Shown piece by piece: positions 44,661-53,253 of a stretch of DNA of 64,000 nt. Source of the stretch: Bradyrhizobium yuanmingense (GTDB taxonomy: Bacteria; Pseudomonadota; Alphaproteobacteria; Rhizobiales; Xanthobacteraceae). The notes below the pieces were generated by a model. It saw only the letters and a program-made list of their open reading frames with translations, did not search any database and was not told the DNA's origin. The stretch lies in contig NZ_JARFML010000013.1 in the NCBI RefSeq assembly GCF_029167105.1, positions 171,116 to 235,115 of the forward strand. The letters are read 5' to 3'. The translations under genes and the position numbers were made by a program. How positions within the stretch are numbered: the stretch's first letter is position 1; the number at the start of each line of letters is the position of its first letter.

Positions 44661-45290
44661 TCATACCTCGACCAGCTGCGCGCGGACGGCGTATCGGACC
44701 AGCCCTGCGGTCGAGCTCACGTCCAGCTTGCGCATCGCAGCGGCCCGATGAGCTTCAGTGGTCTTGACGCTGAGGTTGAGGATCGCGCTGATGCCCTTAT
44801 TGCTGTAGCCCTCTGCAACCAGCTTAACGACGAGTTGCTCGCGCGGCGTGAGCCCCGGATGCTTGTCTGCTTTGCTGCCAGATCCGCCGCTCAGCTCGTT
44901 CCGGCACTTTTCGGTACAGAACCGCTTGTGCGCCAGAAGAGAATCGACGGCCGCCATCAGCAATCTGTTTGCGTCCGACTTCGCCAGGAAAGCGCGCGCA
45001 CCGGCTTCAAATGCCTGCTGGGCGAGTAGACCGGATTCATGCACCGTGAAAATCAGAACCTCGGTCTGCAGCGGATACTCCCTGATCCGCCGCGCGACCT
45101 CCAGTCCGGTCATTCGCGGCATGGAAAAATCGACGATTGCCACGTGAGGCCGGCTTTCGATCGCCGCTGTCAGCGCCTTGCTGCCGTCGTTCGCCTCGGC
45201 GACCACTTCCCAATCCGCTCGTTGTTCGAGCACCGCGCGCAAACCCGAGCGTACCGCTTCGTGATCGTCTGCTATGAGAATGCGCTTCAT
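44661..45290 (-). CDS. NarL/FixJ-type response regulator, paralog 2
   Basis: This 209-residue regulator has ADDHE, phospho-acceptor Asp54 in AIVDFSMPRMTG, and FLAKSDANR in the receiver. Its LuxR-type DNA-binding domain is LTPREQLVVKLVAEG...SVKTTEAHRAAAMRKLD. AGGAG precedes the ATG at 45290. It differs from paralog 1 mainly in the linker (RFCTEKCRNELSGGSGSKAD), which holds two cysteines that could respond to redox. It is nearest to the kinase gene. Confidence 0.93.
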   Translation of the reverse strand: MKRILIADDHEAVRSGLRAVLEQRADWEVVAEANDGSKALTAAIESRPHVAIVDFSMPRMTGLEVARRIREYPLQTEVLIFTVHESGLLAQQAFEAGARAFLAKSDANRLLMAAVDSLLAHKRFCTEKCRNELSGGSGSKADKHPGLTPREQLVVKLVAEGYSNKGISAILNLSVKTTEAHRAAAMRKLDVSSTAGLVRYAVRAQLVEV

Positions 45291-45375
45291 GGCGAGCACT
45301 CCTGTCGCTACTCGGCTGCCGGGGCCGAAACGAGCTCGTTTCCGCCCGCCACCGGTGACTAGTGTTTTTCTTCCC

Positions 45376-46602
45376 TCAGTGGGTGCCTGCGGGGGCCCTC
45401 ACGACAGTGGCGTCCTTTCGCCGGTTTCTGCTGTTCCCGACCAATGCATGCGGAAAGACTGCGCACAGAACGGTGCCGGAACGATGCGCTGCCGGATCGG
45501 AGCGGATCTCCAGCGAACCTCCGATCTGCTCAAGTCTTGCTCTCATGGCTGGAATTCCCACGCCGGCCGATATCGCCTGGTTCGTGCGGCCGGCCTGAAG
45601 CCCGCGCCCGTTGTCACTGACGGTCAGTCGAAAATGGCCGCCGGCCCTCTGGATGACGATGCTCACTTCCGTCGCCCTTGCATGGCGGAATACGTTCGTG
45701 AGCGCTTCCTGAACGACCCGAAGCAATGAGCGCTGCTTCTCGTAGGGCAGTCGATCGACACCAGACACGATCCTGGTCGTGACCCGCAACGACGTACGCG
45801 CCGCGAATCCATCGGCATAATGCTCGATCGTGTCCTTGAGCCCGTCGTCTGTCAGATTTTGCGGGTGCAGCAGGTAGGCAAAGGCGCGGATTTCCCTGAG
45901 CGCCTCGTCGATCGACGCGTCGATCTCATCGCAGAGACGCGCGGCCCCGACCTGATCGCCCATGGTCTGTCGGATTCGCATCAGGCCAAGGCTCGCGGCA
46001 ATCAGATGCTGGCACGTCGAGTCGTGCAGATCAGATGCAATCCGTTGCTGGATCTCTTCCTGAATGGACAGCAAATTGACGCTCGCCTGCGCAAGCGAGC
46101 GTTCAGCACCGTTATGGAAAGGTCCTTTGTCTAGGATGCGGTGGCTGCCGATCAACCGGACCGCACCATCGGCCACGGCATCCATGATCGGAACAACGGT
46201 CGTTTCCATGTTCTGTCGCTCGCCGCCAAACGAAAGGGAATGGCCAATCCTGACCTCCGTTCCTTCTGCCAGACACGCGCGGAGAGCTTCGCTGACGGCT
46301 CTGGCGTCATCGCTGCCGAGGCAGTTGGAAACGTCCATCTCGCGGATGTCTTCCGACGTGACGCCGAGACGAAGCTCGAACGCCGGATTGATCCCCTCAT
46401 ACACGAAGTGCCCTCCAAACGAAGGGCGTGCTGCAAAAAGCAGATCGGGTGAGAAGACCCAGTAAAGGCGATCGCAGGTTTCTTCCGAGCCGGGTCTTTC
46501 TTGCGAGCCGAGTCTTTCTTGCGAGCCAAGTCGCAACCACCCTCTGACATTGGTTCCACTCGACTCACAGGCGGGCGAGCTATGTGATTTCACGGTACGC
46601 AC
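45376..46602 (-). CDS. Sensor histidine kinase, NarX/UhpB (HisKA_3) class
   Basis: This 408-residue kinase has no evident membrane segment, so it is probably cytoplasmic. An N-terminal PAS-like region (WVFSPDLLF...FVYEGINPAFELRLG) is followed by the HisKA_3 phosphorylation helix with His193 in ASDLHDSTCQHLIAAS. The ATPase domain contains VVQEALTNVFRHA and VSDNGRGLQ. A short tandem repeat of six residues lies at 25-42. It should phosphorylate one or both of the downstream NarL-type regulators. Confidence 0.9.
   Translation of the reverse strand: MRTVKSHSSPACESSGTNVRGWLRLGSQERLGSQERPGSEETCDRLYWVFSPDLLFAARPSFGGHFVYEGINPAFELRLGVTSEDIREMDVSNCLGSDDARAVSEALRACLAEGTEVRIGHSLSFGGERQNMETTVVPIMDAVADGAVRLIGSHRILDKGPFHNGAERSLAQASVNLLSIQEEIQQRIASDLHDSTCQHLIAASLGLMRIRQTMGDQVGAARLCDEIDASIDEALREIRAFAYLLHPQNLTDDGLKDTIEHYADGFAARTSLRVTTRIVSGVDRLPYEKQRSLLRVVQEALTNVFRHARATEVSIVIQRAGGHFRLTVSDNGRGLQAGRTNQAISAGVGIPAMRARLEQIGGSLEIRSDPAAHRSGTVLCAVFPHALVGNSRNRRKDATVVRAPAGTH
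46477..46530 (-). repeat. In-frame 18-bp tandem repeat inside the kinase gene
   Basis: Three successive 18-base units encode LGSQER, LGSQER and PGSEET at the kinase N-terminus. The first two are nearly identical at DNA level. Such in-frame repeats can change length by slippage without breaking the frame. Confidence 0.7.
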
Positions 46603-46954
46603 TCACTATCAGCGGTGACGCCCGACATTGAAGCTCAGCATATTGAAGCTCAATACATTGAAGGAGGATCGAGAGTCCCCTCCCTGCCCCGCCGGCGAGT
46701 ATCCATCAACGGATCGGCAGACGCACGCCCTTGGGTCGGCAGAGTATACACCGTCAGGTTGCTTACACCACCAGGTAGTGTTGCTGACGGAATAAAATCT
46801 TGCATCGGTGAGACGACATCGGGAGGGATCGGATGCGCAGTTTTTGCCGGATTATCCCGCTGCAATTCAAATATGGCGCAACAGATACTCAAGCGCAGCA
46901 AATAGCCTTCACGATCGCACCGAGGCGATCGCACCATGCGGGGGACGCGATGTG
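46603..46954. other. Intergenic region with short tandem repeats
   Basis: There is no supportable gene. Around 46628-46665, a 15-base unit beginning ATTGAAGCTCA recurs (ATTGAAGCTCAGCAT, ATTGAAGCTCAATAC, then a decayed ATTGAAG). It lies just upstream of the kinase start on the minus strand and so may be in its promoter or leader. Confidence 0.5.
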
Positions 46955-47209
46955 CTAACGGCTCATGGCGCCGCTCGTGCTCGACTTCTGCTTCTTTCCC
47001 TTCTTGGCGTTTGGAGCTGCCTGTTGCGGCGGCGCGATCACCAGCGGATGAGACGGCACCCGTAGCCGCTGTGTGCCGGCATCGTCCCTCAGTGCATTTG
47101 TATCCAGACGCTGGCTCCGGTCTGCAGAGTCGCGCGGGTCCGCGGCGGCGGATGCTGCCGTCAAACTGACAATGATTCCGATCAGCACCGAAACACGCCT
47201 CAACGTCAT
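46955..47209 (-). CDS. Small secreted protein of unknown function
   Basis: This 84-residue frame has a convincing signal peptide (MTLRRVSVLIGIIVSLTAASAAA) and a mature part rich in Arg, Lys, Pro and Ser, ending KKGKKQKSSTSGAMSR. I recognise no family. It lies 12 bases after the outer-membrane gene on the same strand, suggesting one transcript. It is low-complexity and could be a cell-envelope or nucleic-acid-binding peptide. Confidence 0.55.
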   Translation of the reverse strand: MTLRRVSVLIGIIVSLTAASAAADPRDSADRSQRLDTNALRDDAGTQRLRVPSHPLVIAPPQQAAPNAKKGKKQKSSTSGAMSR

Positions 47210-47221
47210 CTTGCAGACCTC

Positions 47222-48040
47222 TCAAAAGGCAAAGTCGAGCCGGGGACCGATCCTGAGATCCCTGTAGCGCCGCACCATGACGTTCGATTCTCGCGCTTCG
47301 TACAGCACGGTCGTCGTCAGCGAAACGTTACTGGCGAAATTGTACTTCAGGCCGATATCCGCGGAGTAGATTTGATCCTGTCGTCCCCGGTTCAGCCCGT
47401 CGGTGAACCAGAAGGCTTCGAACAACGGGGTGCTCACGATCGACCATTTTGGATCGAGTTTGACCTCTATGCCGAGCAATGCATCGAAGCGCCAGCGGCG
47501 AGCTTCCGCGAGGTCGGAGAACCGGTAGGTCAGGAGCAACAGCGGTGAGAATGTCACATTGTTCACGCGGAAGTCGCGCGCCACCGAGCCCATCAAATCG
47601 TCCGACGTGAAAGCGAGATCGCGGTAGACCCCGTCGAAATCGTATCGATGCTCGTAGATGGCGGAGAAGCGCCAGCCGTTCCAATTCTCCGTCAGGCGCG
47701 CTCCCATCCGCGCCACCGCGGCGTTACCGTCCTTCTCTCTTGCAAAGGCGTCATATTGTGCGCGCGCATAGATCCGGTACGACAGGTCATCCGTGAGGTT
47801 GCCGTCCAGCCTGACGCTCACGTCGGGCTCGTAGAAGAAATCCGACCTGCGGTTGTCCCGGCTGAACAAGGCATTGTCCGTGAAGTTGGGTGTGACGGAG
47901 CCAACGACACTCCAGGACGGAGCGGAGTGATACGGTACGGGGCTGCTTGCCTTCAGCTCGGTGAGACCAGCGTCCGCGGCCCAAGCAGTGCCGGTTCCTT
48001 ACAGCCCCAGGACCGCCAAAAGAGTTCTCGACCCGCGCAT
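47222..48040 (-). pseudogene. Outer-membrane beta-barrel protein with a stop codon in its signal peptide
   Basis: From the ATG at 48040 the frame reads MRGSRTLLAVLGL, then TAA (47999-48001), then continues in the same frame with TAWAADAGLTELKA and a full barrel. The barrel has alternating strands such as YRIYARAQYDAF, WRFSAIYEHRYDFDG, FSPLLLLTYRF and a terminal phenylalanine (GPRLDFAF). The stop falls at codon 14, inside the signal peptide. No good start lies after it that would keep an export signal. It is either a recent nonsense mutation or a sequencing error. The family is an unnamed rhizobial outer-membrane protein. Confidence 0.8.
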
Positions 48041-48302
48041 GGTGTTCCTCGATGGCTTTGCGTGCACCAGGAATCGCCTCAGATTGGGCGACGATTGTGG
48101 CGTGTTAGTGATATGATTCAAAATCAGTGATTGAATCGATCGATCGGCATTTCGGAAATTGCCGAAAGGTTCTCCCTCGCCGCCACGGAATAAACGCATG
48201 GAGCAACGCTGCGCTTGCGATCGACCGCGCACGTACAAGATGGGCGGAAGCGGCGCTCCATAATCGCCGGCTTCACGACCGAGCCCGGTCGATCCGCATG
48301 GT

Positions 48303-49565
48303 CTAGTAGTCCGCCGGATCCCTGATGATTGGACATGTCATGCAATGACCGCCGCCCCGGCCCCGACCGAGTTCTGCCCCGACGATGGTGATCACCTCGA
48401 TCCCTTCCTTGCGCAGCAAGGTGTTGGTGTAGGTATTGCGGTCATAGGCGAACACCACGCCTGGGGAGGCGCAAACCAGATTGGCGCCGCTGTCCCATTG
48501 TGTGCGCTCGCGCATATAGGCGTTGCCCCCGGTCTCGATCACACGCAGCTTCTTCAGGCCAAGGGCTTCGGCGACGACGTCCACGAACGGCTTTTCATCC
48601 CTGCGCAGCTCGAGGCCGGCGGAATTGTCGGCCGGCCGGTAGGAGAACGCCGCAATGTTGTTGACGATATCGGGATACAGCAGAACGCAATCCCTGTCGG
48701 CGAACGTGAAGACGGTATCGAGATGCATCGCCGCACGGAGCTTCGGCATCGCAGCCACGATCACGCGCTCCGCCGCCTTCTTCTTGAACAAGGCGGCGGC
48801 GACCTGACTGATCGCCTGCCGCGAGGTGCGCTCGCTCAACCCGATCAGCACGTTGCCCTTGCCGATCGGCATTACGTCGCCGCCTTCCAATGTCGCAAGC
48901 CCGTGGTCCCGCGTCGGATCGCCCCACCAGACATTGACCTTGCTGGCGAAATCCGGATGGAACATGTAGATGGCTGCCGCAAGGATCGGCTCTTCGTGCC
49001 GCGCCGGCCAATAGAGCGAGTTCAGCGTCACCCCGCCGTAGATCCAGCAGGTCGTGTCCCGCGCATACAGCGTGTTGGGAAGCGGCGGCAGCAGATACTC
49101 GGTCATGCCGGCGGCCTCGCGGACGAGCTTGAGCATCTCGCCGCCATGGGCATCCGGGAAATCATGGGTCGAAACGCCCCCGATCAGCGTTTCGGCTAGA
49201 TCACGCGGCTTGAGGCTTTCCAGGTAGCCTCGCAGCTCGTCGACGAGGCCGAGGCCGACCTGATCGGGAACGACCTGGTTGTCGAGAATCCACTTTCTGG
49301 CCTCGGGAATCGCGACCGTCTCCGCCAGCAGATTGTGCATCTCGACGACTTCGATCCCGCGGTCGCGCATCTTCTGCACGAAGTCGAAGTGATCGCGCTT
49401 GGCGTTTTCGACCCACAGCACATCGTCAAATAGCAGGGTGTCGCAGTTGGACGGCGTAAGGCGCTGATGTGCGCGGCCGGGTGAGCAGACCATCACTTTC
49501 CGGAGCTGACCGACCTCCGAATGGACCCCGAAGGAAACCGAGCTGTCCGACGCCTGCTTTGCCAT
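48303..49565 (-). CDS. arcA: Arginine deiminase
   Basis: This 420-residue enzyme converts arginine to citrulline and ammonia. Its guanidine-modifying fold shows NTLYARDTTCWIYGG, ATLEGGDVMPIGKG, the catalytic histidine in AAMHLDTVFTFADRD, and nucleophile Cys408 in GRGGGHCMTCPI. GGGAG precedes the ATG at 49565. The antiporter gene lies 25 bases upstream on the same strand, as in arc operons. Ornithine carbamoyltransferase (arcB) and carbamate kinase (arcC) are not in the window, so ATP recovery would need genes elsewhere. Ammonia release alone would still counter acid. Confidence 0.93.
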   Translation of the reverse strand: MAKQASDSSVSFGVHSEVGQLRKVMVCSPGRAHQRLTPSNCDTLLFDDVLWVENAKRDHFDFVQKMRDRGIEVVEMHNLLAETVAIPEARKWILDNQVVPDQVGLGLVDELRGYLESLKPRDLAETLIGGVSTHDFPDAHGGEMLKLVREAAGMTEYLLPPLPNTLYARDTTCWIYGGVTLNSLYWPARHEEPILAAAIYMFHPDFASKVNVWWGDPTRDHGLATLEGGDVMPIGKGNVLIGLSERTSRQAISQVAAALFKKKAAERVIVAAMPKLRAAMHLDTVFTFADRDCVLLYPDIVNNIAAFSYRPADNSAGLELRRDEKPFVDVVAEALGLKKLRVIETGGNAYMRERTQWDSGANLVCASPGVVFAYDRNTYTNTLLRKEGIEVITIVGAELGRGRGGGHCMTCPIIRDPADY

Positions 49566-49590
49566 GGGAATTCTCCCGGAGTTGCCTTGC

Positions 49591-51024
49591 CTAGATGGTG
49601 ATGTAGCCGGTGGCCAATCCGTGGATCCCGACAGCAGCTCCGACGGCGGCGGCGATGAAGATGACCCACTCGACGGCCGTAAAAATCCTCGCCTTCTGCT
49701 CCAGACGCGCCCAAAAGTAGAGTGCCGTGCCCGGCGCATAGAGGATCAAGGACAGCAGCAGGAACTTCATTCCGGCGGCATAGATCAGGAACAGCGTGTA
49801 GACGACAGCAATGCCGGCGAAGATCATGTCACGCGTTCTGTCGCTGCTGCCTTTCCCATAGGTCTCGCCTCCCCTGGCGAGCAAGAGCCCAAAGGCTGCG
49901 ACGAGGAAGAACGGGATCAGCGACATCACGCTCGTCAGATTGAGCATCAATGCGAATGCATCCTGAGACCAATAGGTGCTGATGACGAAGAGCTGAACGA
50001 TCGCATTGGTGAGCCAAAGCGCCGCGGCCGGTACCTTGTTCGCATTTTCCGTGCCGAACAGGGCTGGCATGTCCCTGGTCCGGCCGGCGGCGGAGAGCAC
50101 CTCGGCGCAAATCAACGACCAGGCCAGATAGGCCCCCAGCACCGACACCAGAAGCCCCACACTGACGAAGATCGCGCCCCAATGTCCGACGACCGCCTCC
50201 AGCACCGTCGCCATTGACGGCTGACGCATGCCGGCAATCTCGGCTCTGGGAAGCACAGCGTAGGGTAACATGGTCACGAGCACCATCAGGCTCGTCACGA
50301 TCGTAAACCCCAGAATGGTCGCGGCGCCGACATGCGCACGTTCCTTGGCGTAGCGTGAATAGACGCTGGCGCCTTCGATGCCGAGAAAGACAAATACGGT
50401 AACCAGCATGGTCGCGCGAATCTGCTCGAACAAGCCCTTGTCCGGCATGCCCTCTCCGCCCCAGAAATTCGCTTGAAACAGTTCCGCCTTGAACCCGACG
50501 ATCAGGATGATGATGAAGACGAGGATCGGCACGATCTTCGCGATCGTCACGATGGTGTTAATCGCCGCCGCCTGCTGCACACCGCGCAGAATCATGAAAT
50601 GGAACAGCCATATTCCGATCGAGGCGACGACGATCGCGATCACGGTGTTGCCGTCCCCGAAGACCGGGAAGAAAGCGCCCAGCGTCGACTTGATCAGCAC
50701 CCAATAGGAGACGTTGCCGATGCAGCTGCCTACCCAGTATCCGAATGCGGACAGGAAACCGGGATAGTCGCCAAACCCCTCCTTCGCATAGGCATAGACG
50801 CCGGCATCGAGCTCGGGCTTTCGTTCCGCCAGCGCCTGGAACACCCGCGCGAGGGTGTACATGCCGCCGCCCGCGATGCACCAGGCGAAGATGGCTCCGA
50901 ACGGTCCGGTGGCGATACCGAAGGTTCTCGGCAGGGAGAAGATGCCCGAGCCGACCATTGAGCCGACCACCATCCCGGTCAAGGCGAACAGCGAGAGCTT
51001 TTGGATTGATGGGTTCGCGGTCAT
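49591..51024 (-). CDS. arcD: Basic amino acid/polyamine antiporter (ArcD-like APA family)
   Basis: This APC-superfamily transporter has 477 residues and about 12-13 hydrophobic segments. The family motif GMVVGSMVGSGIFSLP is in the first helix, and AERKPELDAGVYAYA and FLGIEGASVYSRYAKER are basic-amino-acid antiporter features. It pairs with arcA, so it probably exchanges arginine for citrulline or ornithine. A second, related antiporter lies at 53254-54693 in the opposite orientation. Confidence 0.92.
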   Translation of the reverse strand: MTANPSIQKLSLFALTGMVVGSMVGSGIFSLPRTFGIATGPFGAIFAWCIAGGGMYTLARVFQALAERKPELDAGVYAYAKEGFGDYPGFLSAFGYWVGSCIGNVSYWVLIKSTLGAFFPVFGDGNTVIAIVVASIGIWLFHFMILRGVQQAAAINTIVTIAKIVPILVFIIILIVGFKAELFQANFWGGEGMPDKGLFEQIRATMLVTVFVFLGIEGASVYSRYAKERAHVGAATILGFTIVTSLMVLVTMLPYAVLPRAEIAGMRQPSMATVLEAVVGHWGAIFVSVGLLVSVLGAYLAWSLICAEVLSAAGRTRDMPALFGTENANKVPAAALWLTNAIVQLFVISTYWSQDAFALMLNLTSVMSLIPFFLVAAFGLLLARGGETYGKGSSDRTRDMIFAGIAVVYTLFLIYAAGMKFLLLSLILYAPGTALYFWARLEQKARIFTAVEWVIFIAAAVGAAVGIHGLATGYITI

Positions 51025-51397
51025 GTGAGGACCTCGCCACACGATGGTGCGCGACAGTTCCACGATCGACTGCCCGACCGCTCGCACGATGCGCCTTGAT
51101 CCCGGCTCGGAATATCGGGTGATCACCTAGTCCGGGATAGGGAATCTCCTCGCCGGGAAGCGAACATCTAACGTCAGACATTCTTCACCGCCCATGGTTC
51201 GTGACCGCGTGGCACGGGAGCTCAGCGTCAGCTAGCGAAAGCTAGATCCGATTTCCCCTAGGTGATGATCAAGAAAATTCATCCTGCACGCCTAGGGTTT
51301 TATCCGATGCCGCGCCGGCGGACCGACAGCTAATCTTTAAGCGTGTCTCGCCGGGCTACAGGTCTGGCCCGCAGAACTCGACCAGTAGGAGGCTTGC
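51025..51397. other. Divergent promoter region, arcD-arcA / DUF1269
   Basis: There is no gene. The stretch separates the leftward arc operon from the rightward DUF1269 gene. CCTAGG occurs twice (near 51258 and, as GCCTAGGG, near 51291), flanking an AT-rich segment with GATGATCAAG. These could be regulator or promoter elements; I found no full FNR box. Confidence 0.45.
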
Positions 51398-51901
51398 ATG
51401 TCCGACCTAGTAGCGATCGTGTATCCATCCGAGGCGAAGGCCGAAGAAGTGCGTCAACGGCTGCTCAGGCTGCAGAAGGAATATCTAATCACAATCAGCG
51501 ACGCGGTGATCGCAGTGAAAACAGATGCCGGTGGCATCAAGCTCAACCAGCTCGTCAACACAACGGCGATGGGCGCGATGACCGGGAGTTTCTGGGGCCT
51601 TCTGATAGGCGTGATCTTCCTCAATCCGATCCTCGGCGTCGCGGTCGGCGCCGCATCCGGTGCGCTTGGCGGCGCCCTGGCCGATTTCGGCATTGACGAT
51701 GCCTTCATGAAGGAATTGTCTGCGTCGCTCCACACCGGCAACGCCGCCTTGTTCGTCCTGATCAAGAACATGACGGCAGACAAGGTGCTGAAGGAGATCA
51801 AGGACGCCGGGGGGACCGTGCTGAAGACGTCCCTGGATGACAGCAAGGAACAGGCCCTGCGCGACGCGCTCGCGAGCGCAGCCGAACGGCCGGCGGCCTG
51901 A
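51398..51901 (+). CDS. DUF1269 membrane protein
   Basis: This 167-residue protein matches the DUF1269 layout: an alpha-beta N-terminus (DLVAIVYPSEAKAEEVRQRL), a Gly/Ala-rich hydrophobic hairpin (TGSFWGLLIGVIFLNPILGVAVGAASGALGG), and a C-terminal domain (AALFVLIKNMTADKVLKEI). AGGAGG precedes the ATG. Such proteins are stress-associated in many bacteria, but their function is not established. It converges on the Bax-inhibitor-like gene. Confidence 0.9.
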   Translation: MSDLVAIVYPSEAKAEEVRQRLLRLQKEYLITISDAVIAVKTDAGGIKLNQLVNTTAMGAMTGSFWGLLIGVIFLNPILGVAVGAASGALGGALADFGIDDAFMKELSASLHTGNAALFVLIKNMTADKVLKEIKDAGGTVLKTSLDDSKEQALRDALASAAERPAA

Positions 51902-51921
51902 CTGGCCGCCTTGAGCCCCGC

Positions 51922-52635
51922 TCAGCGCCGACCACCGGCGAGGCGCAGCAGCATCATGAACAGGTTGATGAAGTTGAGGTAGAGCGACAGCGCCGAAATC
52001 ACGGACTTGCGGCCGGCCGACGTTTCATCATCCTTGCCGTCGTACATCGCCTTGATCCGCTGCGTGTCGTAGGCCGTGAGCCCAGCAAAGACGCCGACGC
52101 CCACGACCGAGATCAGCCAGTCCAGTCCGGAAGACTGCAGGAAGAGGTTGACCAGGCTGGCAATGATGACGCCGATCAGGCCCATGAACAAGAAGGTGCC
52201 CAGACTGGACAGGTCGCGCCGTGTGGTGTAGCCGAATACGCTGAGTGCCCCGAACGTCGCGGCTGCGATAAAGAAGACGCGTGTGATCGACGCACTGGTG
52301 TAGATGTGGAACAGCGTGGAAAGCGACACGCCAACCAGTGCGGCATAGATGAAGAACAGAAGCCGTGCGGTCGCCACCGACAGCGTATTGATACGCGAGC
52401 CGATGAAGAAGACCAGCGCAAGCGGCGCCAGGATGAAGACCCACATCAACGGGCTCTGAAGCAAGGCCGGACCAGTCAGCTGATAGGTCAGCCACGCGAC
52501 GACGGCGGTCAGGCCGACGCCTGCGGTCATGTAGTTGTAGATGCGCAGCATGTAGTCACGCAACCCGGTGTCCACCGCGACTGTGTCACCACCGCCCGCA
52601 CTCGAGGCCACCAGGTTCTGATCATAATTTGACAT
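51922..52635 (-). CDS. Bax inhibitor-1/YccA family membrane protein
   Basis: This 237-residue integral membrane protein has seven hydrophobic segments. It has the family pattern YNYMTAGVGLTAVVAWLTY, SLSTLFHIYTSASITRVFF, and YDTQRIKAMYDG near the last loops. Family members are thought to act in stress tolerance and proteostasis (interaction with FtsH) and possibly calcium leak. The start at 52635 removes a non-conserved extension. Confidence 0.92.
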   Translation of the reverse strand: MSNYDQNLVASSAGGGDTVAVDTGLRDYMLRIYNYMTAGVGLTAVVAWLTYQLTGPALLQSPLMWVFILAPLALVFFIGSRINTLSVATARLLFFIYAALVGVSLSTLFHIYTSASITRVFFIAAATFGALSVFGYTTRRDLSSLGTFLFMGLIGVIIASLVNLFLQSSGLDWLISVVGVGVFAGLTAYDTQRIKAMYDGKDDETSAGRKSVISALSLYLNFINLFMMLLRLAGGRR

Positions 52636-52882
52636 TGCTCGTCTCCTCTCAGAGCTTGTTGACGGAGCCACGCTATCTCTCGGGCGCAGGGGATGGCATC
52701 GGACAATCACCCGAACGCCGTCGGGGAAACCACCCTGTTGCCGCCGCAATTTCTGCCGCAGCGACGATCCTGCGCATTACAAAGTGGCAACCTGGAACCG
52801 CTGCTCACTGTCCTCCTTTTGCAGGAGGCGCCTTACGCGTTTGTCACTAGGAGATGATCGCGGCGCGGCCTAATCGGCTGAC

Positions 52883-53164
52883 ATGCGCTATTATTTTCAC
52901 ATCGTCGATAAATACGGTCTCACCCCCGATGGGATCGGTTGCGAATATTCCGATCAGGATGCGGCAGTTCTGCACGCCCGACGCATTGCGGCCGAGCTCG
53001 CGAAGGCCGGTGAATTCTGCCGTGCCGGCGTCGTGCTTTTGGCAGCCGCTCCCGGGCCATCATCGAGACCCGGCGAAGGCGCGGCTGCCCCACCGCAACG
53101 GCATGCAGGCGGCGCAGAACCGACTGGCCATTTCCTGCCCTTGCTTCCTACAGAGAATCCCTGA
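52883..53164 (+). CDS. DUF6894-type small protein with an atypical C-terminus
   Basis: The first 50 or so residues (MRYYFHIVDKYGLTPDGIGCE, then QDAAVLHARRIAAELAKAGEF) are the DUF6894 pattern common in rhizobia. After CRAGVVLLA the frame continues into a Pro/Ala-rich tail (PGPSSRPGEGAAAPPQRH) that does not look like the family's final strand. A one-base shift or a fused tail is likely. Function is unknown. Confidence 0.65.
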   Translation: MRYYFHIVDKYGLTPDGIGCEYSDQDAAVLHARRIAAELAKAGEFCRAGVVLLAAAPGPSSRPGEGAAAPPQRHAGGAEPTGHFLPLLPTENP

Positions 53165-53253
53165 TGTGCGAGCGGGAAAGCCGCCTCTAAGGTCTTCGCC
53201 GGGATCGAGCGGCATCAGTGCCCGCCGATCGCGGATTGGAAGGCCACCTTGCC

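Noticed and set aside
51025..51397. FNR/FixK box (TTGAT-N4-ATCAA) upstream of arcD or DUF1269
   Set aside because: Only half-like sequences (GATGATCAAG) are present; no full palindrome with correct spacing.
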